A stretch of 64,000 nt of DNA, taken from contig NZ_CP135079.1 in NCBI RefSeq assembly GCF_032121415.1, forward strand, positions 4,960,001 to 5,024,000. The letters are read 5' to 3'. The notes beneath the pieces were generated by a model. The model saw only the letters and a program-made list of their open reading frames with translations. It made no database searches and was not told the origin of the DNA. Below are positions 56,052 to 64,000 of this stretch, piece after piece (position 1 is the first letter of the stretch; each line of letters starts with the position of its first letter). This DNA is from Streptomyces parvus (lineage in GTDB: Bacteria; Actinomycetota; Actinomycetes; Streptomycetales; Streptomycetaceae). The translations under genes were made by a program, and so were the position numbers.

Positions 56052-57491
56052 TCACAGCTCGATCCAGCCGACGGCCAGCGCCGCGACGCCCACGGCGGCA
56101 CCGGCCACCGTCACCGCGCAGATGGCCGCCTCGCCGGGAGAGAAGAGCCTGCGCCCCTGTTCTCTGCGGGACTTGACGAAGAGGAAGGTCGCCGGGGCGT
56201 AGAGGATGAAGGAGACGAGGACGAACTTCGGCCCGGCCGCGTACAGCAGGAACGCGGTGTAGAGCGTCGCCACGACGGCGATGACCAGCTCGCGCCGCGT
56301 GGGGCGCCCCGCCGCGCCCCAGCGCTCCGGCCGGGCCGCGACCTTCACCGCGAAGCCGGCGGCCAGCAGGAACGGGATCAGGCTCAGCGCGCTGGTCAGA
56401 TCGAGGGCGAAGGTGAACGCGTCGTCCGAGAAGAGCGTCACGACGAGCACGATCTGGCTCAGACACGTGGTCAGGAGCAGCGCGTTCTCGGGTACGTCCG
56501 CCGCGGTCGACCGCCCGAGGAAGCGAGGCATGTCCTTGTCCTTGGCAGCCACGAAGAGGACCTCGGCGGCCATCAGGGTCCAGGCCAGATAGGCGCCGAG
56601 CACGGAGACGACGAGGCCGACGCTGATGAAGACCTTCCCCCACGTCCCGACCGCCGATTCCAGTACCCCGGCCATCGACGGCTGCCGCAGCTCGGCGATC
56701 TCGGCCATCGGCAGCAACCCGTAACTGACGATCGTGACGGAGGCGAAGACGGCGAACACGCTGAGGAAGCCCAGGACGGTGGCCCGGCCGACGTCCTCAC
56801 GGCGCTCGGCGTGCCGCGAGTACACGCTGGCGCCCTCGACGCCGAGGAAGACGAACACGGTCGCGAGCATCGTTCCGCGGACCTGGTCGAAGAGGGTGCC
56901 GGCCTCGTCGGTCCCGCTGAAGTTGTCGGCGAAGACGGACGGTTCGAGGTAGAAGAGCGCCAGCACGACGAAGAAGAGGATCGGCACGATCTTCGCGACG
57001 GTGACGATCCGGTTGATCGCCGCCGCCTCCTTCACGCCCCGCCGGATCAGCAGGAAGAATCCCCACAGCCCCAGCGACGAGAGGACCACCGCCGTCACCG
57101 TGTCGCCGTCGCCCAGCACGGGCGCCACCGCGCCGACCGTCGACATGATGAGCACCCAGTAGGTGACGTTGCCGACGCAGGCGCTGGCCCAGTAGCCGAA
57201 GGCGGAGAAGAAGCCGAGATACTCCCCGAACCCGGCCTTCGCGTACGCGTAGACACCGGCGTCCAGGTCCGGCCGCCGCACGGCGAGGGCCTGGAAGACG
57301 AAGGCGAGCATCAGCATGCCCGTCCCGGCGACCGCCCAGGCGATCAGGGCCCCCGCGACCCCGGTCTCCTGCGCGAACCGCCGCGGCAGCGAGAAGACTC
57401 CCGCCCCGACCATCGAGCCGACCACCATCGCGGTCAGGGTCGGGAGCGTCAGTGTGGCGGCCGGTCGGGGCGGGGCCTCGGGATGGCTCAT
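56052..57491 (-). CDS. arcD: APC-family basic amino-acid antiporter (arginine/ornithine type)
   Basis: 479 aa from ATG 57491 (MSHPEAPPRPA) with GAGGGAAACC upstream; in-frame ATGs at 57515 and 57542 are less well placed. About 12-13 transmembrane helices. The first helix carries the APC motif VVGSMVGAGVFSLPRRF, and VEGASVYSRHAERREDVGRA in the middle is typical of ArcD/LysI-like antiporters. The gene directly precedes arcA, which supports arginine import in exchange for a pathway product. The symbol is by context and family. Confidence 0.88.
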   Translation of the reverse strand: MSHPEAPPRPAATLTLPTLTAMVVGSMVGAGVFSLPRRFAQETGVAGALIAWAVAGTGMLMLAFVFQALAVRRPDLDAGVYAYAKAGFGEYLGFFSAFGYWASACVGNVTYWVLIMSTVGAVAPVLGDGDTVTAVVLSSLGLWGFFLLIRRGVKEAAAINRIVTVAKIVPILFFVVLALFYLEPSVFADNFSGTDEAGTLFDQVRGTMLATVFVFLGVEGASVYSRHAERREDVGRATVLGFLSVFAVFASVTIVSYGLLPMAEIAELRQPSMAGVLESAVGTWGKVFISVGLVVSVLGAYLAWTLMAAEVLFVAAKDKDMPRFLGRSTAADVPENALLLTTCLSQIVLVVTLFSDDAFTFALDLTSALSLIPFLLAAGFAVKVAARPERWGAAGRPTRRELVIAVVATLYTAFLLYAAGPKFVLVSFILYAPATFLFVKSRREQGRRLFSPGEAAICAVTVAGAAVGVAALAVGWIEL

Positions 57492-57591
57492 GGTTTCCCT
57501 CGTCGATGCGGTCATCGGCCAACCAGGGAAAGCTAGCAACATATCGGGCGGTTTGTCCCCGAATGGGCGACTGGGGAATCTTCTGTCGCGA

Positions 57592-57624
57592 GGGGGCCGC
57601 CCGCTGGTCGCGCGAGCGGCCCCC
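57592..57624 (-). terminator. Hairpin after the S1 protease gene
   Basis: Perfect 9-bp stem (57592-57600 with 57616-57624), 45 nt beyond the protease stop on the minus strand, ahead of the arcD leader. Confidence 0.55.
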
Positions 57625-57668
57625 GGCCGGTTCCGTGACGGGTGCCCCCGTTGACGCCCCGTTGGTGC

Positions 57669-58868
57669 CTAGTTGGTGTTGAGCGTCAGCCCGTAGTAGC
57701 GGAGGGCGTCGTCGAGCGGCTGGAAGTAGGAGGAGCCGCGCGCATTGACCCCGCCCGTGCACTGCTGGTCGGTCGGGCCGCCGGAGGTCATGCCCTGGGC
57801 CTGGTTGCCGGAGATGTACGCGCCGCCGCTGTCGCCGCCCTCGACGCAGACGCTGGAGGTGGCCAGGCCGCTGACGACCGTGTCGGGGCCGCCGTTGCGG
57901 TCGACGTAGGTGACGGTGTTGTTGTACGAGCCGATCGTGCCGCAGGTCCAGCCGGTGGTGGCGCCGGACTTGCAGACCGCGGCGCCGGACGAGGCGCGGG
58001 CGCCGCCGCGGACGGCGACCGGGTTGCTGTTCCCCCAGGTGCCGACGCTGGTGGTGATCGAGTGGCCGGAGTTGATGGTCAGGAGGCCCATGTCGACGCT
58101 GCGGGTGCCGAGCGCGTACCGGGTCCTGTAGCCCTGGCCGAAGGCCGCCCCGTCGTAGCGCAGGGTGTTCGTGACGCAGTGACCGGCGGTCACCAGATAC
58201 TGCCTGCCGGAGCTGTCACGGGCGCCGTAGCCGACGGAACACCACTGGGTGGTGTTGTTGAACGTCATCTTGCTGCCGGGGTAGATCGCGGCCTTGGCCT
58301 CCAGTTTCTCCTGGCCGCGCATGATCCGGACGGCGGAGCCGTGCTCGGCGGCCTTGGCGAGGAACGCCTTGGCGGCGGCTCCCCGCTCGTTGTTGACCTT
58401 CACGGTCACCTGGTCGGCGGGCAGGTCCACGGACCAGGCGACCACGCCGGAAGGAGTCTTCCCGGCGGCGAGGCGGTCCAGCTCGGCCTTGATCCTGTCG
58501 AGTGCGGCCCGGCCTCTGGCGGGCACGCGGGCATCGAGGCCGGCCTTCTCGATCCGGGCCGCCTCGGCCTGGTCGTCGGCGTTGACGGTCAGCCGGCCCG
58601 AGGCGTCGAAGAACGCCCCGTCGCCGGATATGCCGCGCTTCTGCAGACCGGCGAGCTTGGCCTGCTGGGCGTCCTGCCGGTCCAGCCGGTCGACCGCGGC
58701 CTTCTCGCTCACACCGAGCGAAGCGGCCAACGCCCGGACCATCTCGGGCTGGTAGCGGGGCGTGGTCGCCGCGTCCTGTGCCTGGGCCATGCTCTGGGTA
58801 CCCAGAACCGTGGCGGCCGAGAGCAGGACGCCCGCGGCGGCAAGGCTGTACTTACGAATGTTGCGCAC
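57669..58868 (-). CDS. Secreted streptogrisin-like S1 serine protease
   Basis: 399-aa preproprotein. Signal peptide (about 1-31, AMAQA-like cleavage in SMAQAQ), an alpha-lytic-type prodomain (about 32-195), then a chymotrypsin-fold protease with His230 (VTAGHC), Asp259 (SVDMGLL) and Ser347 (GGDSGG). Cys pairs 210/231, 299/309 and 341/370 match streptogrisin disulfides. The mature enzyme would be about 200 aa. GTG start at 58868. The CACGGATAC motif lies about 140 nt upstream. Extracellular protein degradation is the likely role. Confidence 0.95.
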   Translation of the reverse strand: MRNIRKYSLAAAGVLLSAATVLGTQSMAQAQDAATTPRYQPEMVRALAASLGVSEKAAVDRLDRQDAQQAKLAGLQKRGISGDGAFFDASGRLTVNADDQAEAARIEKAGLDARVPARGRAALDRIKAELDRLAAGKTPSGVVAWSVDLPADQVTVKVNNERGAAAKAFLAKAAEHGSAVRIMRGQEKLEAKAAIYPGSKMTFNNTTQWCSVGYGARDSSGRQYLVTAGHCVTNTLRYDGAAFGQGYRTRYALGTRSVDMGLLTINSGHSITTSVGTWGNSNPVAVRGGARASSGAAVCKSGATTGWTCGTIGSYNNTVTYVDRNGGPDTVVSGLATSSVCVEGGDSGGAYISGNQAQGMTSGGPTDQQCTGGVNARGSSYFQPLDDALRYYGLTLNTN

Positions 58869-59054
58869 GCTGATTCCTTCCGGATGACAGCCGGAGACCC
58901 GTATGGGGGGTGAAGCGCCGGGCCCCGGCCGACGGCGAGTTCAGAACCCGCCGCGAGCCGAACTATTGAGGCCCGGCGTTCGCCGCGATACCCGGATCGG
59001 CGCATTCACGGATACGCAGATAACGCGGGGAGAGCCTTGGAGGCCCGAAGCGCC

Positions 59055-59630
59055 TCAGAGCCGGCGCGGTTCCCACAGCCGCCAGACGGCGTCCTCGGCG
59101 AGGAGATGTCCGCCCAGGACGGTGGAGCGCGTCACGACGTGGCGCTGTTTGTGCCGGACGGGAATCAGGGGAGCGTCCTTCGCGATCGTGTCCTGGACCG
59201 CCCGGAACCGCTGCATGGCCCTGCTGCGATCGGTGAACCGCTGGGTGTCCCTGATGGCGTGGTCGACCTCGGCCGATGTGTAGCCGTTGCCGAGGTCATT
59301 GCCGGTCCACCAAGGGCTGGACGAACGTGTCCGCGTCGGGGAAGTCCGGTACCCACTGGTAGAGATGGACGTCGAACTCACCCTTCAAACTGCGCTTCTG
59401 GTACGTGGTGAAGTCGCGCTCCTCGACCAGCTCGACCCGGAACAGGCCGTCCCTCTCCCACTGCTCCTTCAGCGCGCGCGCCTCGACCGCGACGATGCCG
59501 TTCTGGTGGCCGAGTCTGATGCGTACCGGAGTGGTGATGCCGACGGACCGCAGGCGTTGGGCCGCGTACGCGGCATCCGCCTCCGGGTAGCGGTCGATGG
59601 TGCGTCGGTGGGTGGAACCTAGTGACAGAG
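59055..59630 (-). pseudogene. Frameshifted 3' remnant of a peptide ABC-transporter substrate-binding protein
   Basis: Read on the minus strand, one frame encodes YPEADAAYAAQRLRSVG ... FDVHLYQWVPDFPDADTFVQPLV and then hits a stop. The continuation NDLGNGYTSAEVDHAIRDTQ ... LIPVRHKQRHVVTRSTVLGG runs in another frame. The break is near 59300-59315. The joined text is the C-terminal part of a family 5 (DppA/OppA-like) binding protein. The N-terminal 300 or more residues, signal peptide and permease genes are absent. The upstream end abuts the hexamer array at 59648, which may mark the deletion point. Confidence 0.8.
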
Positions 59631-59642
59631 CGTGCGCATTTC

Positions 59643-59691
59643 TATCCGTGGACGTGGACGTGGACGTGGACGTGGACGTGGATCACGGATA
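59643..59691. repeat. GTGGAC hexamer array bracketed by an inverted repeat
   Basis: Five perfect GTGGAC units and a sixth GTGGAT occupy 59648-59683. The array is bracketed by TATCCGTG (59643-59650, overlapping the first unit by 3 nt) and its complement CACGGATA (59684-59691). Hexamer slippage would keep frame in any coding context but would change hairpin loop length. No gene reads through it convincingly. Confidence 0.8.
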
Positions 59692-59943
59692 CGGCGTTGT
59701 GCGCACGGACCGGCCCGCTCCGGTGCGCGTCGCGGCGGGGCCGCGGCGACGGGCCCGCCGCTCGTCCGCCATCGCCGGGTCCCGGCGGCGGATGCGGGGC
59801 GAGCGCGGCCGGGACTGCCCGGGGGTGCCGGGATACGTACGGGGCGCGGACGAGATACGTATAGGTGATCGGGTCATTCCGGATATTGCGGGCCGGACGC
59901 GCCTCGTACGTTGGGGTTACCGCGACACCGAGGAGATGGCGTC

Positions 59944-60267
59944 ATGGCCGAGCTCTACTTCCAGGTCAATGTCCCCACCCGGAACGCCGTGCAGCCCGAG
60001 CGGTGCGGCCTGCACGTCTTCACCGGGTGCGCGGAGACCGAGTCGGATGCGCTGCGCATCGCGCGCGAGGCGTGCGACGCGGCGGTCGCCGCACAGCAGG
60101 CGGGCTTCGCCATCCCGCGCCGGCGCCCGGACGGCTGGGGAGCGCGCGGGGTGCGTTCCGGCTGGGAGTTCGACTGGGCGGCCGCGACCGTGGCCCTCTG
60201 GGAGCACGACCGGAGCTTCTGGGCCGCCCGGTCCTGTCCGCCCCCGGGCACCCCTCGGAGCCGGTGA
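59944..60267 (+). CDS. Small orphan protein, function unknown
   Basis: 107 aa from ATG 59944 (MAELYFQVNVPTRNAVQ) with AGGAG 8-9 nt upstream. It is a cytoplasmic, Ala/Arg-rich protein without membrane segments. Two Cys residues near the N-terminus (ERCGLHVFTGCAETES) and a Trp-rich C-terminal half (GWEFDWAAATVALWEHDRSFW) are notable. I recognise no family. Codon use and the clear ribosome site support a real gene. It converges on the LAL regulator, whose stop is 32 nt away. Confidence 0.6.
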   Translation: MAELYFQVNVPTRNAVQPERCGLHVFTGCAETESDALRIAREACDAAVAAQQAGFAIPRRRPDGWGARGVRSGWEFDWAAATVALWEHDRSFWAARSCPPPGTPRSR

Positions 60268-60299
60268 CCTCAGGGCCGGCGCCCTCGAAGCCGGTGCCC

Positions 60300-63170
60300 T
60301 CAGAGCCGGTGAGCGAGGTCGCGGCGGGAGAGCGCGCCGGTCTTGCGCATGGCACCGGCGATGTGCTGCTCCACGGTCCGCGGCGAGAGATGCAGGGTCG
60401 CGGCGATCTCCCGGTTGGTCAGCCCGGAGGACGCGAGCTGGGCGACCTCCGCCTCCCGGGGGGACAGCTGGTCGGAGTGCGACGGCCGTCCGGGCGGCCG
60501 GCCCTTCTTGGCCGGCTGCCGGGTACGCAGCAGGGCACGGACCCGCGTAGCGTCCCAGACGGCGCCGAGGTCGGTGAAGTGCTGTGCGCAGGACTCCAGT
60601 TCGGCGATGGCCGAAGCGGTTGCGGCGGGGTCGCAGGCGGTGGCGGCGGGGCTCGGGGGGCTCTTCGGGCCGGCCGAGGCCGCCAGGCCGGTCCGGACCT
60701 TACCCGCGCCGGCCGTTGCTGAAGCTCCGGTGCCGCCCGCCCCGCTCTCCGCGTCGCTCACGCAGCCCGCGCTCGCCTCCCCGCCCCCGGCCTCCGCCGC
60801 CCCGCCCACCGCGTCCGCCGCGAGTACGCAGCGGCCCGCGCACTCCGTGGTCAGTGCCTGGCTGTAGGGGCGCGGAAGCTCCGCATAGGCCGCTGCTGCC
60901 TTCCGGTACGCCTCCGCTGCTGCCAGCAGACCCTCCGGCCGCCCCTCGGCCAGCGCCTCGTTCTCGGCGAGTACGGCCCGGCTCCAGACCAGCGCGGCCC
61001 TGGCGGCGGGCGCGTCCGCCTCTCCGAGGCCCCGGGCGAAATCCCGGACCATGGCGTGCGCCGTGGCCGTGTCGCCCGCCCGCGCCAAGGCCTCCACAGC
61101 CCACGGCGTGAGCTCCGCGGCCCAGGGCCACACCCCCTTCTCGGCCACCACCGTCCACGCCGCCCGCGCCTGTTCCGCCGCGTCGGCCACCTCCTGGCGG
61201 GCCAGCGTCAGGCGGATCACCGCCCCGGCCGCCGTCGCGCCCAGGGGCACAGGCAGGTCCTCCGTACCGAACGTTCCGCGCTGGGAGAGCCACGCCCGGG
61301 CCTCTGCCCAGTCGCCCTGGGCGACGGCGAGCAGGCCGCGTACGACGTAGGCGTCGGAGGCGAGGAACGGCATGTCCGCCGTGTCGGCGACGAAGTCCTC
61401 GCACCGCTTGGCCAGACCCAGCCACTGGCCGGTCCACCACTCCTGGAGCAGCCGCGTCCCCGACGCGCTGTGCTCGGTGTACGGTGCGCCGCTCCGCGCG
61501 GACAGGTCGCGTCCGTCGGCCAACAGCTCCGCCCCGCGCTCGTAGAAGCCGAGCCAGACGGCGGAGTCCGCGGCGTTGCACAGACCGCGCGTCGCCTGCC
61601 GGGCGCAGGCGGGGTCCGTGCTCTGCACGGGCAGCCGCTCCACCAGGTCCCAGGCCTCGGGGTCGGCGCAACTCATCGCGAGACCGACGTGGTTGGCGAG
61701 AACGGCCGTACGCATGGCGTCGTCCCCCCTGTCGTCCGCGGCGGCCGCTGCCTTGATCAGCCACCCCCGGTGGACGTCGAGGGAAGCGCCCGGCCAGTAG
61801 GGGGTGACCAGGGCCGCCATGGCGCGGGCGGCCAACGCGGACCGCACCTCGCGCAGTTCGGCGGCGGCGACCTCCAGGACCCGCCAGCCCTCGGCGAACC
61901 GGCCCATCTGGTTGCACAGCATCAGCCCCAGGTCCAGCCGCAGCTCCCCGCGTACGGCCGGGGGAAGATCCGCGTCCTGCACGATCTGCGCGAGCACCTC
62001 CACGGTCTGGTCCGAGCGCAGCCCGGTCACCGCGTTACGGGCCAGCAGGGGCGCCAGCCGGGCCCGGGCCTGCGGGGGGATGCCGGGGGTGGCGAGCGTC
62101 TGCTCCAGGAGGGTGATCGCCTGCTGGTGGCGGCCGGACGCCGCCGCCGACGCGGCCGCCTTCTCCACCGCCCTGAGCCATCTGTGGCCCTCTCCGGCCG
62201 CCCGGTGGTGTGCGCCCACGGCGGCCCACGGCACGGGCTGCCTGCGGCTGAGCACGCCGGCCGCCCGACGGTGCAGTTCCTGCCGTACGGGACCGGGCAC
62301 GGCGTCCCGTACGGCAGCGGCGGCCAGCGGGACGGCGAAGCCGTAACGGCCCTCGCCCAGCTCCGCCAGGGCCGCACGCTCCAGGGCCCGCAGCAGCGCG
62401 TCGTCCCCCGGCACGGCCCCGAGTCCCGACACCGCGATCAGCTCGTCCCGGGCGGCGGGCCCGTCCAGGACTGCGGCCGCCCATACCACCGGCCGCTGCT
62501 CCGGGGACACCGCGTACGTACGGCTGAGCACCAGCTCCGCCAGCCGGGCCGGCACCCCGGCCGCGGCCACCTCGGCAGCCGTGCCGGTGAAGGCCGGCCA
62601 CTGCTCCCGCAGCATGGCCAGCAGATCGACGACCGCCCGGGGAACTCCACCGGTGCGCTCGCACAGCGCGCCCACGGCCTCGGCCGTACAGCTCTCGCCC
62701 AGCACCTCCGCGGCGGCCCGGCGGACGCGGTCCTCGTCCCAGGGCGCCAGGCGGTCCCCGAGCACCGTCAGCCTGAAGGGGTACGTCATGGCGGAGCCGC
62801 CCAACGGCATACCGGGGACGGGGAGTTCCTCGGGGCGGTAGGTCACCGCGGCCGCCGACCCGGGCCCCATCCCCTCCAGCACCCGGCGCAGCCGCCGCAG
62901 TTCGTCCTCGTCCGCCCGGTGGACGTCGTCCACCAGCAGCAGCGTCGGCTCCCGCCAGACCTCGCCCTCGTCCGGCCGCCCGCCCTCCGCTCCGCACCGC
63001 CACCACAGGCGGGCCACATCGGGTGTATCGGGCAGGTCGGCCAGTTCGCGCAGCAGGTGAGTCTTGCCCAGCCCGGCCGCGCCTTCGACGAACAACAGCA
63101 CCGGCCCGGCGTCGGGGGCGGCGAAGGCGCGGGCGAGGGACCGTCGGGCAGAACCACACGTCGCGATCAC
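60300..63170 (-). CDS. LAL-type LuxR regulator with AAA ATPase domain
   Basis: 956 aa from GTG 63170 behind GAGGGTGG; an in-frame extension to 63443 shows no conserved residues. Walker A GAAGLGKT (30-37) and Walker B LLLVDDVHRADEDEL (about 80-95) begin a STAND/MalT-like NTPase. A long TPR-like helical region (about 350-850) and a C-terminal LuxR HTH (LSPREAEVAQLASSGLTNREIA ... SPRTVEQHI) follow. It is a large ATP-dependent activator. It may control the neighbouring S1 protease, because related intergenic motifs lie upstream of both genes. Confidence 0.92.
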   Translation of the reverse strand: MIATCGSARRSLARAFAAPDAGPVLLFVEGAAGLGKTHLLRELADLPDTPDVARLWWRCGAEGGRPDEGEVWREPTLLLVDDVHRADEDELRRLRRVLEGMGPGSAAAVTYRPEELPVPGMPLGGSAMTYPFRLTVLGDRLAPWDEDRVRRAAAEVLGESCTAEAVGALCERTGGVPRAVVDLLAMLREQWPAFTGTAAEVAAAGVPARLAELVLSRTYAVSPEQRPVVWAAAVLDGPAARDELIAVSGLGAVPGDDALLRALERAALAELGEGRYGFAVPLAAAAVRDAVPGPVRQELHRRAAGVLSRRQPVPWAAVGAHHRAAGEGHRWLRAVEKAAASAAASGRHQQAITLLEQTLATPGIPPQARARLAPLLARNAVTGLRSDQTVEVLAQIVQDADLPPAVRGELRLDLGLMLCNQMGRFAEGWRVLEVAAAELREVRSALAARAMAALVTPYWPGASLDVHRGWLIKAAAAADDRGDDAMRTAVLANHVGLAMSCADPEAWDLVERLPVQSTDPACARQATRGLCNAADSAVWLGFYERGAELLADGRDLSARSGAPYTEHSASGTRLLQEWWTGQWLGLAKRCEDFVADTADMPFLASDAYVVRGLLAVAQGDWAEARAWLSQRGTFGTEDLPVPLGATAAGAVIRLTLARQEVADAAEQARAAWTVVAEKGVWPWAAELTPWAVEALARAGDTATAHAMVRDFARGLGEADAPAARAALVWSRAVLAENEALAEGRPEGLLAAAEAYRKAAAAYAELPRPYSQALTTECAGRCVLAADAVGGAAEAGGGEASAGCVSDAESGAGGTGASATAGAGKVRTGLAASAGPKSPPSPAATACDPAATASAIAELESCAQHFTDLGAVWDATRVRALLRTRQPAKKGRPPGRPSHSDQLSPREAEVAQLASSGLTNREIAATLHLSPRTVEQHIAGAMRKTGALSRRDLAHRL

Positions 63171-63583
63171 GTCGCCACCCTCGCTCTCCGTCGTCCCGTG
63201 GCCGGGCGCACCACAGTGATGCCCAGGCCCATTCTCGGCGAACGGCAACGGACGTACCTCTTCACCGGCAGTCGCCCGCGGCAACGGTCCGCGCACGCTG
63301 GGGGATGCGGATGCCCGGGCGTACGGAAGGCCCTTCGGCGAAACGGCGTGCAGCGGAGCACGCCCGGCCGACTGCTGCCCGCAGGGCGCAGGGCCCTTCC
63401 GGCTGGGACCCCGAAGGACGACGCGCGCAGGTTCCTTCCGCAAGCCCGGTCACCGCGGCCCGAAGCTATGCCACGGCGGTACTCACGGATATCCGAGGAG
63501 GCGGATCCACGGATACGCAATCAATGTCACCAGAGGTACGGACGTGTCACCTGAGACGCAGCCGTCCCACAGGGCCCGCCGTC
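63171..63583. promoter_or_regulatory. Regulatory gap between the LAL regulator and sdaA
   Basis: 413 nt without a supported gene; open frames here run antisense or lack conserved sequence. It holds two copies of CACGGATA (63484-63491 and 63508-63515, start-to-start 24 nt), the second within CACGGATACGCAA, and the 10-bp palindrome CGGATATCCG (63487-63496). These are likely binding sites for the LAL gene or its promoter region on the minus strand. Confidence 0.5.
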
Positions 63584-64000
63584 TCAGCACTCGATGATGT
63601 TCACCGCGAGCCCGCCCCGCGCCGTCTCCTTGTACTTCACGCTCATGTCGGCCCCGGTCTCCTTCATCGTCTTGATGACCTTGTCGAGGGAGACCTTGTG
63701 GCTGCCGTCGCCCCGCAGCGCCATCCGGGCCGCCGTGACCGCCTTCACCGCCGCCATGCCGTTGCGCTCGATGCAGGGGATCTGGACGAGGCCGCCGACC
63801 GGGTCGCAGGTCAGGCCCAGGTTGTGTTCCATGCCGATCTCGGCGGCGTTCTCCACCTGCTCGGGGGAGCCGCCGAGGACCTCGGCCAGGGCGCCGGCCG
63901 CCATCGAGCAGGCCGAGCCGACCTCGCCCTGGCAGCCGACCTCGGCGCCGGAGATCGAGGCGTTCTCCTTGAAGAGGAGGCCGATCGCGCCGGCCGCGAG
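63584..64000 (-). CDS. sdaA: L-serine ammonia-lyase, single-chain iron-sulfur type (partial)
   Basis: Only the C-terminal 138 or so residues are in the window; the 5' part continues beyond 64000. The product deaminates L-serine to pyruvate. It shows AEVGCQGEVGSACSMAA and GLTCDPVGGLVQIPCIERN, whose Cys residues bind the 4Fe-4S cluster, and the final residue is Cys (NIIEC), the C-terminal tail residue that caps the cluster in this family. Identification is secure despite truncation. Confidence 0.95.
   Translation of the reverse strand, partial: LAAGAIGLLFKENASISGAEVGCQGEVGSACSMAAGALAEVLGGSPEQVENAAEIGMEHNLGLTCDPVGGLVQIPCIERNGMAAVKAVTAARMALRGDGSHKVSLDKVIKTMKETGADMSVKYKETARGGLAVNIIEC

Noticed and set aside
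59597..60550. 317-residue plus-strand frame through the hexamer array
   Set aside because: It runs through the array as a Val-Asp repeat, then antisense into the LAL gene; the credible gene here starts at 59944 in another frame.
63171..63443. N-terminal extension of the LAL regulator to 63443
   Set aside because: The added residues are low-complexity with no conserved motif, while GTG 63170 has GAGGGTGG upstream.

Overview
The window is GC-rich, densely packed actinobacterial chromosome and is almost certainly from Streptomyces. The signs are frequent GTG starts, GC-rich third codon positions, rare TTA codons, a GlgE-type maltosyltransferase, twin lipoprotein L,D-transpeptidases, LuxR/LAL regulators, a class I terpene synthase and a Streptomyces-type contractile injection system (CIS). 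From memory, the order of the flanking housekeeping genes (treS-glgE / glgP ... M4 protease ... ABC pair ... glgX ... two L,D-transpeptidases ... EF-hand protein ... sdaA) recalls the S. coelicolor SCO544x-SCO5469 region. The CIS block would then sit here as an insert relative to that species. This is recollection, not a search result.

Layout. (1) 0.2-7.3 kb: alpha-glucan metabolism, with treS and glgE on the minus strand and glgP divergent; glgX follows at 19.4-21.7 kb. (2) 7.5-13.0 kb: a secreted alginate-lyase-family protein, a secreted M4 metalloprotease with a P-domain, and a divergent TetR/FAD-monooxygenase pair around a perfect palindrome. (3) About 13.1 kb: an oversized tRNA-like element with perfect A- and B-box-like sequences but about 122 nt long. 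(4) 13.3-19.2 kb: a PAP2 phosphatase coupled to a diacylglycerol-kinase-family protein, then a heterodimeric ABC exporter with one degenerate ATP site. (5) 21.8-28.9 kb: two L,D-transpeptidases, an enoyl-CoA hydratase, an anti-sigma-like ATPase gene with a TTA codon, a divergent NodB-fold lipoprotein, a two-EF-hand protein and a CopD-like membrane protein. (6) 28.9-31.6 kb: a type-B carboxylesterase and a terpene synthase whose sixth codon is TTA.

(7) 31.9-54.7 kb: a complete CIS locus. The minus-strand operon runs sheath, tube 1, assembly protein, 52-aa mini-protein, 1027-aa Pro/Ser/Ala-rich repeat protein, tube 2, LysM protein, VgrG-like spike, PAAR tip, gp25, baseplate J, tail protein I, then a zinc-ribbon membrane protein. 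A second membrane protein lies upstream of it. A divergent plus-strand unit carries an atypical response regulator, a secreted beta-propeller protein, the DUF4255 cap protein and the AAA+ ATPase. Most genes overlap by ATGA or GTGA. There is no recognisable tail fibre, capsid, terminase or integrase, which fits a cell-associated Streptomyces CIS rather than a prophage.

(8) 54.7-64 kb: arcD-arcA, a streptogrisin-like S1 protease, a frameshifted remnant of a peptide-binding protein ending at a GTGGAC hexamer array, a small orphan protein, a large LAL-type regulator, and the 3' part of sdaA running off the window edge. A short motif, CACGGATAC, recurs in intergenic DNA in this last part.
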